Shown here piece after piece: positions 22,646-30,596 of a stretch of 45,957 bases of DNA. Source of the stretch: Anaerolineae bacterium (GTDB taxonomy: Bacteria; Chloroflexota; Anaerolineae; JAAYZQ01). The stretch lies in assembly GCA_016929795.1 (NCBI GenBank), contig JAFGIA010000198.1, positions 1-45,957 on the forward strand. The letters run 5' to 3'. The translations under genes were made by a program, and so were the position numbers. How positions within the stretch are numbered: the first letter of the stretch is position 1; the number at the start of each line of letters is the position of its first letter. The notes under the pieces are model-generated. The model did no database searches. It worked only from the letters and a program-made list of their open reading frames with translations, and was not told the DNA's origin.

Positions 22646-23366
22646 AGCCGAGGCGCAGGACGAGGCGCAGGGGCAGGTCAGCCTTCATCATCCTGGCCTG
22701 CGTTTCTTCGACAGAATAGGCGACGCGCCGGTGCTCTATGGTCAGCTCGTCGGTATCGAGAATGGCATAGCTTGCGCGCGCGTCGCCGTCGCGCGGCTGG
22801 CCCACGCTGCCGGGATTGATGATCAAGCGTTGTTCGGCCATGGCCACCGAGCTGTTCCACCTGGGGGCGACCATGTCAACTTTGCTGTCGTCGCGGTTTT
22901 CGAGTCGAAAGAGCCCAGGGGTGTGTGTGTGGCCGACCAGGCAGTAGGGGGTGTCAAAGTATTGAAAGTTGACCTCTGCCGTCGAGGGGTAGATGATATA
23001 CTCCCAGACGGGGTGGCGCGGGCTGCCGTGGACGAGGGTGAACTGGTCCTCGACGAGTATCTCGGGCAGCGCCTCCAGGTAGGCCAGGTTGTCGGCCGTG
23101 AGCTGCTCCCGGTTCCACAGGTTGGCCTCTCGGGCGTCGGGATTAAAGTCGCGCAGGTCGAGCTTGCCGAGCGTCGCCCAGTCATGGTTGCCGGCGATAC
23201 AGAGGTGATCGTGCTCGCGCAGCAGCTCAACACACTCGTTGGGGTTGGGGCCGTAGCCGACAACGTCACCCAGGCACCACACCTGGTCGACAGGGCCGGC
23301 GTCATCAATCACCGCCTGGAACGCTTCCAGGTTGCTATGGATGTCAGAGAGTATGAGACAACGCAT
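22635..23366 (-). CDS. Calcineurin-like metallophosphoesterase (YfcE/ApaH-like)
   Basis: A 243-aa cytoplasmic phosphoesterase using two metal ions. The five family motifs are in order: SDIHSN, GDVVGYGPNP, GNHDWA, HGSPR and GHTHTP, then NPGSVGQPRDGD. ATG 23366 begins MRCLILSDIHSN and has AAGGA upstream; the open frame extends to 23405 without conserved content. Relatives hydrolyse phosphodiesters or dinucleotides of unknown physiological identity. It is the first gene of a two-gene operon with the methyltransferase. Confidence 0.9.
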   Translation of the reverse strand: MRCLILSDIHSNLEAFQAVIDDAGPVDQVWCLGDVVGYGPNPNECVELLREHDHLCIAGNHDWATLGKLDLRDFNPDAREANLWNREQLTADNLAYLEALPEILVEDQFTLVHGSPRHPVWEYIIYPSTAEVNFQYFDTPYCLVGHTHTPGLFRLENRDDSKVDMVAPRWNSSVAMAEQRLIINPGSVGQPRDGDARASYAILDTDELTIEHRRVAYSVEETQARMMKADLPLRLVLRLGYGW

Positions 23367-23400
23367 GAAATGTCCTTCTGAGCTTCGATATAACTCGTCC

Positions 23401-23430
23401 ATCATACCACAAGTGAACCGTTGTGGTCAA
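23401..23430 (-). promoter_or_regulatory. Promoter of the phosphoesterase-methyltransferase operon
   Basis: Minus-strand TTGACC (23430-23425), 18-nt spacer and TATGAT (23406-23401), 35 nt before ATG 23366. Confidence 0.55.
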
Positions 23431-23476
23431 ACGAGTATGGCGGTGCGGACAGATGCACCGTAGCGGGCAAAGATGT

Positions 23477-23505
23477 TTGACCAACTATCACATCTCTGGT
23501 ACAAT
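23477..23505 (+). promoter_or_regulatory. Promoter of tsaE-tsaB-rimI
   Basis: TTGACC (23477-23482), 17-nt spacer and TACAAT (23500-23505); predicted start of transcription near 23512, which excludes the upstream in-frame start at 23473. Confidence 0.65.
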
Positions 23506-23535
23506 GGGCCTGTTTGCTGGAGGATGACAGACGTT

Positions 23536-24039
23536 ATGCCCGTGCTCGACCGCGACACGCTCGACCTGATCAGCCACAGCCCGGCGCAGACGCGCCGCTT
23601 GGGCGCACGGCTGGGCATGCTGCTGCACCCAGGCGACGTGGTGTGCCTGCAAGGTGAGCTGGGAACAGGCAAGACCCGCCTGGCTCAGGGCATTGGCCGT
23701 GGCCTGGGGGTGACGGAGCCGATCACGAGCCCCAGCTACACGCTGATCGCTGAATACTGTGCCCCAAGTCCAGGATCTGTTCTCTACCACGTTGACCTCT
23801 ACCGCCTCGAGGTACCGGTCGACGAGGCGCTGGCGATGGGCCTCGACGAATACCTGGGGGGCAGTGGTGTGACCGTGATCGAGTGGGCCGACCGTGTTCG
23901 CGACGTGCTGCCGGACGAGTGTCTCTGGATCGAGCTGCGGCACCTCGACGACAGTAAGCGGGGCATCCTGATGAAGGCACACGGCGATCGTTACCGGGAG
24001 CTGCTGCTGCAGTTTCGTGCCAGTGCGTTTGGGGTGTGA
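23536..24039 (+). CDS. tsaE: tRNA threonylcarbamoyladenosine biosynthesis ATPase TsaE
   Basis: A 167-aa P-loop ATPase that works with TsaB and TsaD to add t6A at position 37 of ANN-decoding tRNAs. Walker A is GELGTGKT at residues 40-47, then TSPSYTLIAEY, the switch region YHVDLYRLE and IEWADR. ATG 23536 was preferred because GGAGG at about 23518-23523 is well spaced for it, while ATG 23524 would touch the site. It is the first gene of a tsaE-tsaB-rimI run; tsaD is not in the window. Confidence 0.93.
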   Translation: MPVLDRDTLDLISHSPAQTRRLGARLGMLLHPGDVVCLQGELGTGKTRLAQGIGRGLGVTEPITSPSYTLIAEYCAPSPGSVLYHVDLYRLEVPVDEALAMGLDEYLGGSGVTVIEWADRVRDVLPDECLWIELRHLDDSKRGILMKAHGDRYRELLLQFRASAFGV

Positions 24040-24056
24040 GTGAAAAGGGTCAAAAG

Positions 24057-24722
24057 ATGCTCTTAGCTGTCGACACTGCCACACGGATGGCCGGGATGGC
24101 GTTGTATGACGAGGTGCGCGGTTGGGTTGTGGGCGAAGAGATGTGGCAGTCGGCCGAGAATCACACCGTGGAGCTGATGCCGCGCATGGTGCGCTTGATG
24201 GATCAGCAACAGGTGGCACCTGAAGATCTGACCGGCCTGGTGGTCAGCCTCGGCCCCGGTTCTTTCACCGGCGTGCGCATCGCCTTGAGTGTGGTCAAGG
24301 GGCTGAGCATGGCCCTTGACCTGCCCCTGGTCGGCGTGCCCACGCTCGACGTGGTGGCCGAGCCGCACAAGGGGCAGCGCCTGCCGATCTGCGCGCTGTT
24401 GCGCGCAGGGCGCGGGCGATTTGCCTTTGGTTACTACTTTCGCTACCGGGGCAGGTGGCGCCGCAGGAGTGCGGTGCGCATCGATACGCTCGAAAGGGTG
24501 TGTGGCGAGATGGAAGGCCCAACACTCTACTGCGGCGAGATCGATGCGGCTGAGGCGCAGCGCATCCTGGCACTCGCCCGCGACGAAGCGGTGGTGGCCA
24601 GCCCTGCCGGTTCACTGCGTCGCGCCGCGTTTCTGGCCGAGCTTGGCTGGGCGCGCCTGGCGCAGGGCAGCGCCGACGATCCCGCCACACTCTCCCCTAT
24701 CTACCTCAAGCAGCCAGGATAG
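24057..24722 (+). CDS. tsaB: tRNA threonylcarbamoyladenosine biosynthesis protein TsaB
   Basis: A 221-aa protein of the ASKHA-like TsaB family, the scaffold partner of TsaD in t6A synthesis. Hallmarks are MLLAVDTATRMAGMALYD, the ENHTVELMPRM helix, and VVSLGPGSFTGVRIALSVVK followed by GLSMALDLPLVGVPTLD. ATG 24057 has AAGGG upstream; GTG 24036, overlapping the tsaE stop, is an alternative that would add MSEKGQK. Its stop abuts the rimI start, implying coupled translation. Confidence 0.92.
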   Translation: MLLAVDTATRMAGMALYDEVRGWVVGEEMWQSAENHTVELMPRMVRLMDQQQVAPEDLTGLVVSLGPGSFTGVRIALSVVKGLSMALDLPLVGVPTLDVVAEPHKGQRLPICALLRAGRGRFAFGYYFRYRGRWRRRSAVRIDTLERVCGEMEGPTLYCGEIDAAEAQRILALARDEAVVASPAGSLRRAAFLAELGWARLAQGSADDPATLSPIYLKQPG

Positions 24723-25310
24723 ATGCAAGATCTGCCGTACGTTGTCCAGCCGATGGCCCTGTCGGACGTCGATCAGGTGATCGAGATCGAGGAGGCGGTG
24801 TTTGCCGCGCCCTGGTCGGCACGTGCCTATCGATTCGAGCTGACCTCGAATCGGAACAGCACGATGATCGTGGTCCGGCGCCGCCGGCCGCCCGTGCTTG
24901 GGCTACAGCCCTGGCGTCCGCGGCAGCCGATCCTCGGGTACGCAGGCTTCTGGCTCCTGGTGGATGAGGCGCATATCGCGACGATCGGCGTGCGACCCGT
25001 GGAGCAGGGCAAGGGACTGGGGGAGTTACTTCTTGTATCGCTGCTCGAAAGGGCCCGGGATCTGGATGTGGAGCGCGCGACGCTCGAAGTGCGTATCTCG
25101 AACCTGAAGGCACAGGCGCTGTATGAGAAGTATGGCTTTGAGAAGGTGTCGCTCCGCAAGCGCTACTATGCCGACAATGACGAAGATGCTTTTATCATGG
25201 CGACGCCTCTCTTCCGCTCGCCGAGGTTCGAGGTGAACCTTGCACATCGCCGTGCGGCGCTCTACGAGCGCCTACGCGCGGTGCAAGACGAGCGGGAAGC
25301 GGAGGAGTGA
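24723..25310 (+). CDS. rimI: Ribosomal protein S18 alanine N-acetyltransferase (RimI-like GNAT)
   Basis: A 195-aa GNAT acetyltransferase. It shows IEIEEAVFAAPWSARAYRFE near the start, the beta4 strand IATIGVRP, the acetyl-CoA loop VEQGKGLGELLL, and the C-terminal LEVRISNLKAQALYEKYGFE. RimI acetylates the N-terminal alanine of ribosomal protein S18. Position directly behind tsaB, with no intervening base, supports the assignment because tsaB-rimI is a widespread pair. An insertion of about 15 residues (RRRRPPVLGLQPWRPRQP) and a C-terminal extension after LFRSPRFEV make it longer than the usual 150 residues. Confidence 0.87.
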   Translation: MQDLPYVVQPMALSDVDQVIEIEEAVFAAPWSARAYRFELTSNRNSTMIVVRRRRPPVLGLQPWRPRQPILGYAGFWLLVDEAHIATIGVRPVEQGKGLGELLLVSLLERARDLDVERATLEVRISNLKAQALYEKYGFEKVSLRKRYYADNDEDAFIMATPLFRSPRFEVNLAHRRAALYERLRAVQDEREAEE

Positions 25311-25323
25311 CCGCGTATCGGGC

Positions 25324-25352
25324 TAGACAAAACGGGGCAGATGGGGTACAAT
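25324..25352 (+). promoter_or_regulatory. Promoter of the UDG-RNase J operon
   Basis: TAGACA (25324-25329), 17-nt spacer and TACAAT (25347-25352), about 110 nt before the TTG start. The long leader (25360-25450) is GC-rich; I see no named riboswitch in it. Confidence 0.55.
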
Positions 25353-25463
25353 CAGGAAAACGTCAGGCCGGGCGGCACCCAGCAGTAACAGGCGGAGTTT
25401 GGTAAGCAAGCTGTCACCGATCCTCGGCTAGTGCCGGGGGGTTCGCAGGGAAGGAGCAGAGCC

Positions 25464-26075
25464 TTGTCCGAGTTTACCGAGTTATACGATCAAATCCGAG
25501 GGTGCCAAAAGTGCGTCCTGGCGCAAGGTCGCACCCACGCGGTGCCGGGTGAGGGACCAGAGAATGCAGAGATTCTGTTCATCGGCGAAGCGCCTGGTTT
25601 TCACGAGGACCGACAGGGCCGGCCGTTTGTCGGGGCCGCGGGCAAGTTTCTGGAAGAGCTGCTGGATAAGATTGGCATGAAGCGCGAGCAAGTGTACATT
25701 GCCAATGTCGTCAAATGCCGTCCGCCGGGCAACCGCGACCCTCAGCCGGGGGAGATTGAGGCGTGCCGCCCCTACCTCGACCGCCAGATCGAGCTACTGC
25801 GGCCCAAGCTGATCGTCACCCTGGGCAGGTTTTCGATGGAGCGCTACTTTCCAGGTGCCTCGATCTCGCGCATTCACGGCCAGCCGAAGCGGGTGGGCAA
25901 TGTGATCTATTACCCCATGTTTCATCCGGCAGCGGCGCTGCACCAGCCTCGTTGGCGCACCCTGGTTGAGCAGGACATTCTCAAAGTTCCCGAACTGCTG
26001 GCGCGGATCGAGGATGTGGAGGAAGCTGGAGAGGAACCGGCGCCACCCCAGGCGGAGCAGCTCAGTTTCTTCTAG
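25464..26075 (+). CDS. Uracil-DNA glycosylase, family 4 type (Fe-S)
   Basis: A 203-aa base-excision repair enzyme that removes uracil from DNA. The four cluster cysteines are C14, C17, C85 and C101 (CQKC; VVKCRPPGNRDP; EACRPYL). Catalytic motif A is GEAPGFHEDRQGRPFVGAAG and the second is MFHPAAAL. TTG 25464 is the likely start because AAGGAG lies 7 nt upstream and the protein then begins LSEFTELYDQIRG; GTG 25431 would be an unsupported extension. The C-terminal tail (EEAGEEPAPPQAEQLSFF) is acidic. RNase J follows after 29 nt and is probably co-transcribed. Confidence 0.9.
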   Translation: MSEFTELYDQIRGCQKCVLAQGRTHAVPGEGPENAEILFIGEAPGFHEDRQGRPFVGAAGKFLEELLDKIGMKREQVYIANVVKCRPPGNRDPQPGEIEACRPYLDRQIELLRPKLIVTLGRFSMERYFPGASISRIHGQPKRVGNVIYYPMFHPAAALHQPRWRTLVEQDILKVPELLARIEDVEEAGEEPAPPQAEQLSFF

Positions 26076-26104
26076 TCGTTCACTCCTCAGATAAGGAGTC
26101 TTTT

Positions 26105-27760
26105 TTGGCGGAAAGTATCCTCAAGATCATTCCTCTCGGCGGCGTCGGCGAGATCGGCAAGAATATGATTGTGTTCGAGCACGACCAAGAATTGCTCATC
26201 GTCGACTGCGGACTGATGTTCCCTGAAAGCGACATGCTCGGTATCGACATTGTGATCCCCGATATGGAGTATGTCTTTGAGCGCCGGGAGCGCGTGCGCG
26301 CGATCGTCATCACGCACGGGCACGAAGATCATATCGGCGGGCTGCCCTACCTGGCGCGCGAAGTGAAGGCCCCGATCTATGCCACGCGCCTGACGTGTGG
26401 TCTGATCGAGGTCAAGCTCAAGGAGCACCACCTGCTGGACGGCGCCGAGCTGTACACGCTCCAGCCCGACGACCCCACCTCGCGCGTCAGTGCCGGCCCC
26501 TTCCAGGTGGAACCGTTTCGCGTGAATCACTCGATCCCCGACAGTGTCGGGCTCGCCATCCACACGCCAGTAGGGACTGTTGTTCACTCTGGCGACTTTA
26601 AGTTCGACCAATCGCCTGTGGACGGACGGCTGACCGATTTTGCGCGGCTGGCCACTCTCGGCGCGCAGGGGGTGCATGTCCTCCTATCGGACTCGACCAA
26701 CGCCGAGATCAGCGGGCACACGCCGTCGGAACGGGTGGTGGGGGAGACGTTCGATCACATTTTCGCACAGGCCGGAGGGCGCGTGATCGTGGCCACCTTT
26801 GCGTCCAATATCTCGCGTGTCCAACAGGTCGTCGATACGGCGCGTGCACATGGCAGGCGGGTGGGTATTGTGGGGCGCTCGATGTTGAGCTATGCCCGGC
26901 GTGCTTATGAACTGGGCTACCTCGATGTCGCGCCCGACGATCTGCTCACGCCACACGAGATGAATGCCCTTCCGCCACACGAGGTTGCCATCGCGTGCAC
27001 CGGCAGCCAGGGAGAGCCGACGTCGGCTCTTGTGCGCATGGCGGTGGGCGAGCATAGGATGGTAAACATCCAGCCGGGGGATTCGGTGATCGTGTCGGCG
27101 ACGCCCATTCCGGGCAATGAAGAGCTGGTCAACCATACACTCGACAACCTGTTTCGCGCCGGGGCGGAGGTGTATTCGCACGAAGAGATGGAGGTGCATG
27201 TCTCGGGGCACGCGAGCCGGGATGAGCAGAAGCTGATGCTTAACCTGATCAAACCGCGCTTCTTTGTACCGATCCACGGCGAGTATCGCCACCTCGTGCG
27301 CCACGCGCGCCTGGCCCAAGAGGCCGGCGTGGTTGAGGAGAATGTGTTTGTCGTGGAGAGCGGAGCGGTGCTGGAATTCGGCACCGACTGGGGCCGGATC
27401 GATGGGCAGGTGACCGAGGGACACGTGATGGTCGACGGCCTGGGGATCGGCGACGTGGGCAGCGTTGTCCTGCGCGACCGCCATCTGCTGTCGCGCGATG
27501 GGTTCGTGGTTGTCGTGGTGGCGGTGGACGCCGGCACGGGCCAGGTGCTGCAAAAGCCCGAGATCATCACCCGGGGCTTTGTCTACCTGAAGGAAGCGGG
27601 CGAGCTGCTCGACGAAGCGGGCGATCGGGTGACCCGCGCCCTGGATCACCGCGGTCCGAGTGCCGCCGTGCAGATCAAGATCAAGGAGGTGCTGGCCGAG
27701 TTTTTGTATGAGCGCACCAAGCGCCGGCCCATGATCCTGCCGGTGGTGATGGAGTTGTAG
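26105..27760 (+). CDS. rnj: Ribonuclease J
   Basis: A 551-aa metallo-beta-lactamase/beta-CASP exo- and endoribonuclease of mRNA decay and rRNA maturation. The zinc motif is H71-G-H73-E-D75-H76, with DCGLMFPE before it and HSGDFKFDQ after it. The beta-CASP part carries VIVATFASNISRVQQV, CTGSQGEP and VHVSGHAS, and FVPIHGEYRHLVRHA marks the end of the nuclease core. TTG 26105 starts AESILKIIPLGGVGEIGKN and has AAGGAG 6 nt upstream. Length is standard. A hairpin terminator follows about 95 nt downstream. Confidence 0.96.
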   Translation: MAESILKIIPLGGVGEIGKNMIVFEHDQELLIVDCGLMFPESDMLGIDIVIPDMEYVFERRERVRAIVITHGHEDHIGGLPYLAREVKAPIYATRLTCGLIEVKLKEHHLLDGAELYTLQPDDPTSRVSAGPFQVEPFRVNHSIPDSVGLAIHTPVGTVVHSGDFKFDQSPVDGRLTDFARLATLGAQGVHVLLSDSTNAEISGHTPSERVVGETFDHIFAQAGGRVIVATFASNISRVQQVVDTARAHGRRVGIVGRSMLSYARRAYELGYLDVAPDDLLTPHEMNALPPHEVAIACTGSQGEPTSALVRMAVGEHRMVNIQPGDSVIVSATPIPGNEELVNHTLDNLFRAGAEVYSHEEMEVHVSGHASRDEQKLMLNLIKPRFFVPIHGEYRHLVRHARLAQEAGVVEENVFVVESGAVLEFGTDWGRIDGQVTEGHVMVDGLGIGDVGSVVLRDRHLLSRDGFVVVVVAVDAGTGQVLQKPEIITRGFVYLKEAGELLDEAGDRVTRALDHRGPSAAVQIKIKEVLAEFLYERTKRRPMILPVVMEL

Positions 27761-27855
27761 TAAAGAAAAGTGGGGGCCACGGGCGGGGCCCGGATGCCCC
27801 TGGCAGCGACGTAGGCGATTCAGAATTCGTGATTTGGTAGGCGAGGCGTGATGGG

Positions 27856-27884
27856 GCTCCCGTCTGGAACGGGGGCTTTTTTTT
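27856..27884 (+). terminator. Intrinsic terminator after RNase J
   Basis: GCTCCCGT (27856-27863), a 5-nt loop and ACGGGGGC (27869-27876) pair over 8 bp with one G-T wobble, followed by eight Ts. Confidence 0.85.
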
Positions 27885-27938
27885 GTTCGACCTCCTGACG
27901 GCGGGTGCGCGTATAGCCATTGAGGCGGAAAAACCCTC

Positions 27939-27967
27939 TTGACAATCGCGCAAGGCTATGCTATAAT
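27939..27967 (+). promoter_or_regulatory. Consensus promoter of the LacI/sugar operon
   Basis: TTGACA (27939-27944), exactly 17 nt, TATAAT (27962-27967). The operator palindrome begins 2 nt downstream and covers the transcription start. Confidence 0.85.
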
Positions 27968-27968
27968 A

Positions 27969-27992
27969 GTGAGCGTTCACGTGAACGCTCAC
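27969..27992. promoter_or_regulatory. 24-bp palindromic LacI-type operator
   Basis: GTGAGCGTTCAC followed directly by GTGAACGCTCAC is a perfect 24-bp palindrome. Each 12-bp half is itself a near-palindrome around CG, the usual form of LacI-family sites, so it can also be read as two tandem operators. It covers the predicted start of transcription of the lacI-type gene, implying autoregulation and control of the operon. Confidence 0.85.
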
Positions 27993-28015
27993 GGAGAGGG
28001 ATAGGGGGCCGACCA

Positions 28016-29032
28016 GTGCAATCCAGACCGACTATTATTGATGTGGCGGCAAAAGCCGGGGTTTCCCGCCAGACTGTGTCGCGGGTCATTAACAACAAGG
28101 GTGAAGTCAGCGATACGACGCGCGACCGGGTGCTTGAGGCGATTGACGAACTGGGGTACCGGCCCAACGCTGCGGCCCGCAGCATGGTCATGGGGCGCAC
28201 CTGTACACTCGGCTGCATCTCACCCAGCCTGACCGATTATACCTTTGCTAACATCATCGACAGCGCCCAGGCGGAGGCTCGCCGCCTGGGCTATTTTGTT
28301 CTGGCCAGCAGTGCCCGCACAGAGCAGGAGGTCGAGCCCCTCCTGGAAGAGATGCTGCATCGCCAGGTGGACGGGCTGCTGGTCCTCAACCCCCACGCCG
28401 ACAGGCGCTATGAATATTTCTTGCCGCTGGTTGAGGCGGGGATGGCGGTGGTCTATTTGAACAACACCCCGCGCGGTGAATGTGTTTCGGCCGTACGCTG
28501 CGATGACCGGGATGGTGGCTATCAGGCGACTCGCCACCTGCTCGACCTGGGCCACACGGCCATTGCCACGATCCTGGGGCCGAGTAACGAGGAGTGTACC
28601 TTTGACCGGCTGGAGGGCTACCGCCAGGCTCTGGCCGACGCGGGCTTGACCGACGTCCCAGAGCTAAAGATGCAGGGTGATTGGTCGGCTACGTCGGGTT
28701 ACGAGGCAATGCAGCGCGTGCTGCAAGCCGGCCCTGTCTTTTCGGCCCTCTTTGCCCAAAATGACCAGATGGCCGTGGGAGCCATTCGCGCGCTGCGCGA
28801 AGAGAAGCGCCGGGTGCCGGAGGATGTTTCGATCGTAGGTTTTGACGACATCCCCCTGGCCTCCTATTTTGATCCGCCTTTGACTACACTACGCCAACCG
28901 ATGCAAGAATCGGGCAGGCAGGCAGCCCGCTTGCTGGTGGAAACGATCCATAACCCGGGGCGGGCACCCGAGCAGATTGCCATCCCGGCTCGCCTGGTCG
29001 TGCGCGCTTCGAGCGCGCCATTGTGTGCCTAG
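28016..29032 (+). CDS. LacI-family transcriptional regulator
   Basis: A 338-aa repressor. The helix-turn-helix and hinge cover residues 5-60 (TIIDVAAKAGVSRQTVSRVI, then GYRPNAAARSM). A periplasmic-binding-protein-like ligand domain follows (TLGCISPSLTDYTFANIIDS; RHLLDLGHTAIATILGPS; FSALFAQNDQMAVGAIRALR; VSIVGFDDIPLASYF). GTG 28016 was chosen because it lies downstream of the promoter and operator and has AGGGGG upstream; the frame is open from 27920 but that part contains the operator. The sugar transporter genes start about 115 nt later with no clear promoter of their own, so the repressor probably controls them in one operon. Confidence 0.93.
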   Translation: MQSRPTIIDVAAKAGVSRQTVSRVINNKGEVSDTTRDRVLEAIDELGYRPNAAARSMVMGRTCTLGCISPSLTDYTFANIIDSAQAEARRLGYFVLASSARTEQEVEPLLEEMLHRQVDGLLVLNPHADRRYEYFLPLVEAGMAVVYLNNTPRGECVSAVRCDDRDGGYQATRHLLDLGHTAIATILGPSNEECTFDRLEGYRQALADAGLTDVPELKMQGDWSATSGYEAMQRVLQAGPVFSALFAQNDQMAVGAIRALREEKRRVPEDVSIVGFDDIPLASYFDPPLTTLRQPMQESGRQAARLLVETIHNPGRAPEQIAIPARLVVRASSAPLCA

Positions 29033-29148
29033 AGATGAGCCTGCGAACGAATAGGAGGAGGTACCTATCGAGCAAAAGAGAAAGTGAGCCTACGGCGAGT
29101 ACGGGTTCTGATCAAGTGTGCGCAATATAAAGTCAGAAGGAGAGAGAA

Positions 29149-30477
29149 ATGAAAACCAAGCTGTTCACGCTTATGGCTATCGTAGTGATCTTGAGCATGC
29201 TGGCCGCCTGCGGTGAGTCGGCTGAACCGACCCAAGCGCCGGCGGGTGAAGCCCCAGCATCTGGAGCACCCACAGAGATGGTCACCATCCGCTGGCGCAC
29301 CCGCCCCGACAACCAGGCTGAGCAGGATGTGTATCAGGCCATTAGCGACGATCTGAGCAAACAACTCGAGTCGCAGGGGATCAAGCTGCAATACGACCCA
29401 GCCCCGGTGACTGGCTACCTGGACAAGCTGACTACCGAGTTTTCGGCGGGGAACGCGCCGGACATTGTCTGGATCCCGGGGGCGAGCGTCGCAGACTATG
29501 CGACCAAGAACGTGCTGTTGGACCTCATGCCTATCGCCAAGGCTGACAGTGATTTCAGCCTCGGCGATTATTACGACGCGCCAATGAAAGAGCTACAAGA
29601 AGGCGGTCACCTGTGGGGTCTGCCACGTGACATTTCCACGTTGGTCATCTATTACAATAAGGACCTGTTCACTAGCAAGGGTGTGGACGATCCAGCGGAC
29701 CTGGCAGCACAGGGCAAGTGGGACTGGGAGAACTTTTTGCGGGTTGCCCAGGAACTGACAGACCCCGAGGCCAAGATCTATGGCTTTAGTATGACTAACT
29801 GGTGGGGGCCGTGGGGTTACTTTATCTATGCCGCCGGCGGCAGCATGTTCAACGAGGACCGGACCGCGTGTGGCCTGGACAGTGCCGAGGCGCAGGCCGG
29901 GCTGCAGTTCCTGCAGGACATCTTCCAGACCCACAAGGTGGCGACGCTGCCAGGTGTGGAAGGTGGCGTGGGCGAGACCGAGTTCATCGGCGGCCAGGCG
30001 GGCATGCTACCCAATGGGCGCTGGATGACCCCGGCCATGCGCGAGAATGCCAAGTTCAACTGGGGCGTGGTCGAGATGCCCAAGGGACTGGGGGGCAATG
30101 CCACCTGGCTCTTCTGGGGGCCGTACGTCGTCAGTGCCAAGACCCAGTATCCAGACCAGGCGTGGACGGTGCTCAAGGCGCTCACCAGCCCCGAGGTGCA
30201 GGGCAAGATCGCGGCGCTGGGCACCAACATCCCATCCAACAAGGACCAGGCGGCCGTCGACTCTTTCCTCAACTCCAAGCCGCCTGATGACAACCAGCCG
30301 TTCATTGCCGGCGCTTCCTACGCGCAGGCCGAGATCCCGCTCTTTACCGCCAACTGGGACGCCGTGGTGAATGGCATCTACCAGCCGGCCGTCGACTTGA
30401 TCATGAGTGGCCAGGCGACGGTGGCCGAAGCGACCGAGAAGGCGTGCGAGGACGCCAATCCACTCTTTACAAAATAG
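29149..30477 (+). CDS. Sugar ABC transporter substrate-binding lipoprotein
   Basis: A 442-aa family 1 extracellular solute-binding protein. The lipoprotein signal ends in LAAC with C21 as the lipid-modified residue, followed by a Ser/Ala/Pro/Glu tether. Typical features are MVTIRWRTRPDNQAEQDVYQ, FSAGNAPDIVWIPGA, HLWGLPRDISTLVIYYNKDL and FIGGQAGMLPNGRWM. It delivers a sugar or oligosaccharide, probably released from a glycan or lipid, to the two permeases downstream. GGAG precedes ATG 29149. A strong hairpin after the gene suggests it is made in excess over the permeases. The specific sugar cannot be told. Confidence 0.92.
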   Translation: MKTKLFTLMAIVVILSMLAACGESAEPTQAPAGEAPASGAPTEMVTIRWRTRPDNQAEQDVYQAISDDLSKQLESQGIKLQYDPAPVTGYLDKLTTEFSAGNAPDIVWIPGASVADYATKNVLLDLMPIAKADSDFSLGDYYDAPMKELQEGGHLWGLPRDISTLVIYYNKDLFTSKGVDDPADLAAQGKWDWENFLRVAQELTDPEAKIYGFSMTNWWGPWGYFIYAAGGSMFNEDRTACGLDSAEAQAGLQFLQDIFQTHKVATLPGVEGGVGETEFIGGQAGMLPNGRWMTPAMRENAKFNWGVVEMPKGLGGNATWLFWGPYVVSAKTQYPDQAWTVLKALTSPEVQGKIAALGTNIPSNKDQAAVDSFLNSKPPDDNQPFIAGASYAQAEIPLFTANWDAVVNGIYQPAVDLIMSGQATVAEATEKACEDANPLFTK

Positions 30478-30515
30478 GTCGGCGCGTCGCCTGTCGAGGT
30501 TGAGGGGTGAAGATT

Positions 30516-30558
30516 GAGGTTGAGGTCGAGGTCGATCCTGGACCTCAACCTCTTTTTT
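30516..30558 (+). terminator. Intercistronic terminator between binding protein and permease
   Basis: GAGGTTGAGGTC (30516-30527) pairs perfectly over 12 bp with GACCTCAACCTC (30541-30552), loop 13 nt, followed by TTTTTT. Its position inside the operon suggests partial termination that favours the binding protein. The surrounding GAGGTTGAGG units are a small tandem repeat. Confidence 0.85.
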
Positions 30559-30596
30559 ACCCGCAACCTCGAGTTGGGCCTTGAAAGGAAAAGCGG

